A DNA stretch of 8,299 nt from an uncultured Acidimicrobium sp. (lineage in GTDB: Bacteria; Actinomycetota; Acidimicrobiia; Acidimicrobiales; Ilumatobacteraceae), in contig CAITUB010000243.1 in the NCBI GenBank assembly GCA_903895515.1, positions 1 to 8,299 of the forward strand. The letters run 5' to 3'. Both the position numbers and the translations under genes were made by a program. Positions 6,741 to 8,299 of this stretch are shown one piece after another; within the stretch, counting starts at the first letter, position 1, and each line of letters opens with the position of its first letter. The notes beneath the pieces are model-generated. The model was not told the origin of the DNA. It searched no databases and saw only the letters and a program-made list of their open reading frames with translations.

Positions 6741-6783
6741 GTTTACCTCACGACGGGAGATAAGCATAACCTGCTTGCGGCTA

Positions 6784-8298
6784 CTACCGAGAGCGCTTTG
6801 GCGCGACCTGACCAGCACCCGCTGTTTTATGACTGTCTCGCAACAATTCACGGGCATGTTCGAGCGCAGTTGCCTCGGCAACGCCTCCCGACAGCATTCT
6901 GGCGATTTCCGCAATGCGTTCTTCCTGGTCCAGCGTTGCAGCTTGCGCAAACGTCTTGCCACTGCGAACCGACTTGGAAACTTGAATGTGTGCATGACCA
7001 GCAGCAGCCACCTGAGGCAAATGGGTAACCACCAAAACTTGATGACGCTTGCCAAGTTGCGCCAGTGCTTGAGCAACCGCAACAGCAGCCTCGCCGCCAA
7101 TTCCTGCATCCACTTCATCAAATACCAGCGTGTTCGGGCCCGATGACAGCACAAGTCGCAACGCCAACATCGTTCGTGCGAGTTCTCCACCGGAAGCCAC
7201 CTTGGTCAGTGGCATGACTGGAGATCCAGGGTTGGCGGCCAGCAAGAACACCACCTCGTCACCTGGGTCTTGCCCTACCGAGACGTCGATGACCGCATGA
7301 GCCATGGCAAGTGTGCGTAAATGCTTTTGTACCTGTTGGGCTAATGGACCAGCGCCGTCTCGGCGGGCTTTACCCACTACCGACTGAGCCGCTTCCAGTT
7401 TCCGTACCGCTAGCGCACGTTCTTGATCGAGCGTTGCAGCACGTGCTTCGAACGATTCCAACTCTGCCAAACGCACGGCGCTCTCTTCACCAAACTTGAT
7501 TACCTCAACAAGTGAGTCGCCATATTTTCGGCGCAAGTCGACCAGCAGTTGTCGGCGCTGACGAACTGCATCCAGTCGTGCCGGGTTTTCTTCAATCGAT
7601 TCGGCTTCATCGCGAATGTCTGCTGAAACGTCTTCCAACTCGCCCTGTAGTGCCTTCAGCCTCGTCACGAAACCAGCGAATGGTTCCTTGTGGCTGAGCG
7701 CTGAAATGGCTGTTCCCAAGTTGTCTGTTGCTCCAGACTCTTCTGCCAAAGACGCAATGGCTTTCCATAATGCCTCGCGATAGTTCACCGCATCTGCGAG
7801 AACATCTTCTTCGCGTGACAGCACTTCGTCTTCATCGGCGCCCTGCAGACCAGCTTCAATGATTTCGTTCGCCTGGAACCGAAGCAGGTCAATTTCGCGT
7901 GCCCTCATGCGGTCGTCACCGCCAAGTGTTGCAAGCGCCGCATCTATTTCAGTCACCGCTGCCCGTGCGCTGCGCAATGGTTCAAGATCGACCTTGGCAT
8001 ACGAGTCGAGTGCTTCGCGTTGCGCCTTTGCCCCAAGCAAACTCTGATGCGCATGTTGACCATGCATATCGACCAGATCGAGACCGTGTTCGGCCAACTG
8101 ACCAACTGTTGCCAATCGTCCGTTTACATACGCGCGCGATCGTCCATCGAGAGGAATGGTTCGGCATAAAATAACTTCTTCTTCACCGAACACGAAGCGA
8201 CCCTCGACACGCGCTTCAGTTGCACCAGGGCGGACCATTCCCGCATCGGCTCGCCCACCAACCAACAAGTTGATTGCTTCAACAATCATGGTCTTGCC
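6784..8298 (-). CDS. recN: DNA repair protein RecN, lacking its N-terminus (cut by window edge)
   Basis: RecN is an SMC-like ATPase that acts at DNA double-strand breaks to hold or bridge DNA ends during recombinational repair. About 504 codons are visible of a protein usually near 550-590 residues. Only the last residues of the Walker A loop (GKT) lie inside the window, directly before MIVEAINLLVGG. Numbering from that Met (8289), HGQHAHQSLL is at 76-85 (Q-loop region). A long charged helical, coiled-coil-like middle runs from about 100 to 325. The ABC signature VASGGELAR is at 364-372, Walker B TLVFDEVDAGIGG at 387-399 and the switch histidine VTHLPQ at 421-426. The true start lies beyond 8299, so the internal Met is not the start. 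Two TAG codons stand in tandem at the end. Confidence 0.97.
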   Translation of the reverse strand, partial: GKTMIVEAINLLVGGRADAGMVRPGATEARVEGRFVFGEEEVILCRTIPLDGRSRAYVNGRLATVGQLAEHGLDLVDMHGQHAHQSLLGAKAQREALDSYAKVDLEPLRSARAAVTEIDAALATLGGDDRMRAREIDLLRFQANEIIEAGLQGADEDEVLSREEDVLADAVNYREALWKAIASLAEESGATDNLGTAISALSHKEPFAGFVTRLKALQGELEDVSADIRDEAESIEENPARLDAVRQRRQLLVDLRRKYGDSLVEVIKFGEESAVRLAELESFEARAATLDQERALAVRKLEAAQSVVGKARRDGAGPLAQQVQKHLRTLAMAHAVIDVSVGQDPGDEVVFLLAANPGSPVMPLTKVASGGELARTMLALRLVLSSGPNTLVFDEVDAGIGGEAAVAVAQALAQLGKRHQVLVVTHLPQVAAAGHAHIQVSKSVRSGKTFAQAATLDQEERIAEIARMLSGGVAEATALEHARELLRDSHKTAGAGQVAPKRSR

Positions 8299-8299
8299 A

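Noticed and set aside
6663..7190. A 175-codon minus-strand frame over the end of recN and into pyrG
   Set aside because: It is in a different frame from recN across the signature, Walker B and switch motifs, and from pyrG. Its Arg/Cys/Trp-rich composition is typical of an off-frame reading.
1..8299. CRISPR arrays, tRNA or rRNA genes, insertion sequences, toxin-antitoxin pairs
   Set aside because: No regularly spaced repeats, cloverleaf sequences, transposase motifs or small paired genes were seen, and nearly every base is accounted for by nine protein genes.

Overview
The window is an 8.3 kb block of bacterial housekeeping genes. It is almost entirely coding: the only non-coding stretches are short gaps, the largest 83 and 68 bases. 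Base composition looks intermediate, near half G+C by eye. The gene set and order (recN, pyrG, xerD, then scpA, scpB, rluB) follow the arrangement I know from actinobacteria such as Mycobacterium tuberculosis. Together with GTG starts and apparent leaderless starts, this points to an actinobacterium. The moderate G+C would suit an aquatic lineage such as Acidimicrobiia, but that placement is inference.

Right block (8298 down to 3656, minus strand): recN (its 5' end lies beyond the window) is followed by an 83-base gap with a perfect hairpin and a good ribosome binding site. Then come pyrG (CTP synthase), xerD (tyrosine recombinase, 10 bases downstream) and a small HD-domain protein whose ATG overlaps the xerD stop as ATGA. 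Middle: trpS (2673-3659) is the only plus-strand gene. Its stop codon overlaps the stop of the HD gene tail to tail. Left block (2604 down to 1, minus strand): scpA, scpB, rluB and a truncated tyrA form a tight operon transcribed divergently from trpS.

Functional themes are chromosome maintenance and segregation (RecN repair, XerD dimer resolution, ScpAB condensin partners), translation (TrpRS, a 23S rRNA pseudouridine synthase) and biosynthesis (CTP, tyrosine). Both divergent genes in the 68-base scpA/trpS gap lack a Shine-Dalgarno sequence, and both have a TANNNT -10-like hexamer exactly six bases before the start codon. This is the geometry of leaderless transcripts and is the neatest non-coding signal here.

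I found no mobile element, CRISPR array, RNA gene, phage gene or toxin-antitoxin pair, and no convincing new multi-gene system. The least understood gene is the HD-domain protein coupled to xerD.
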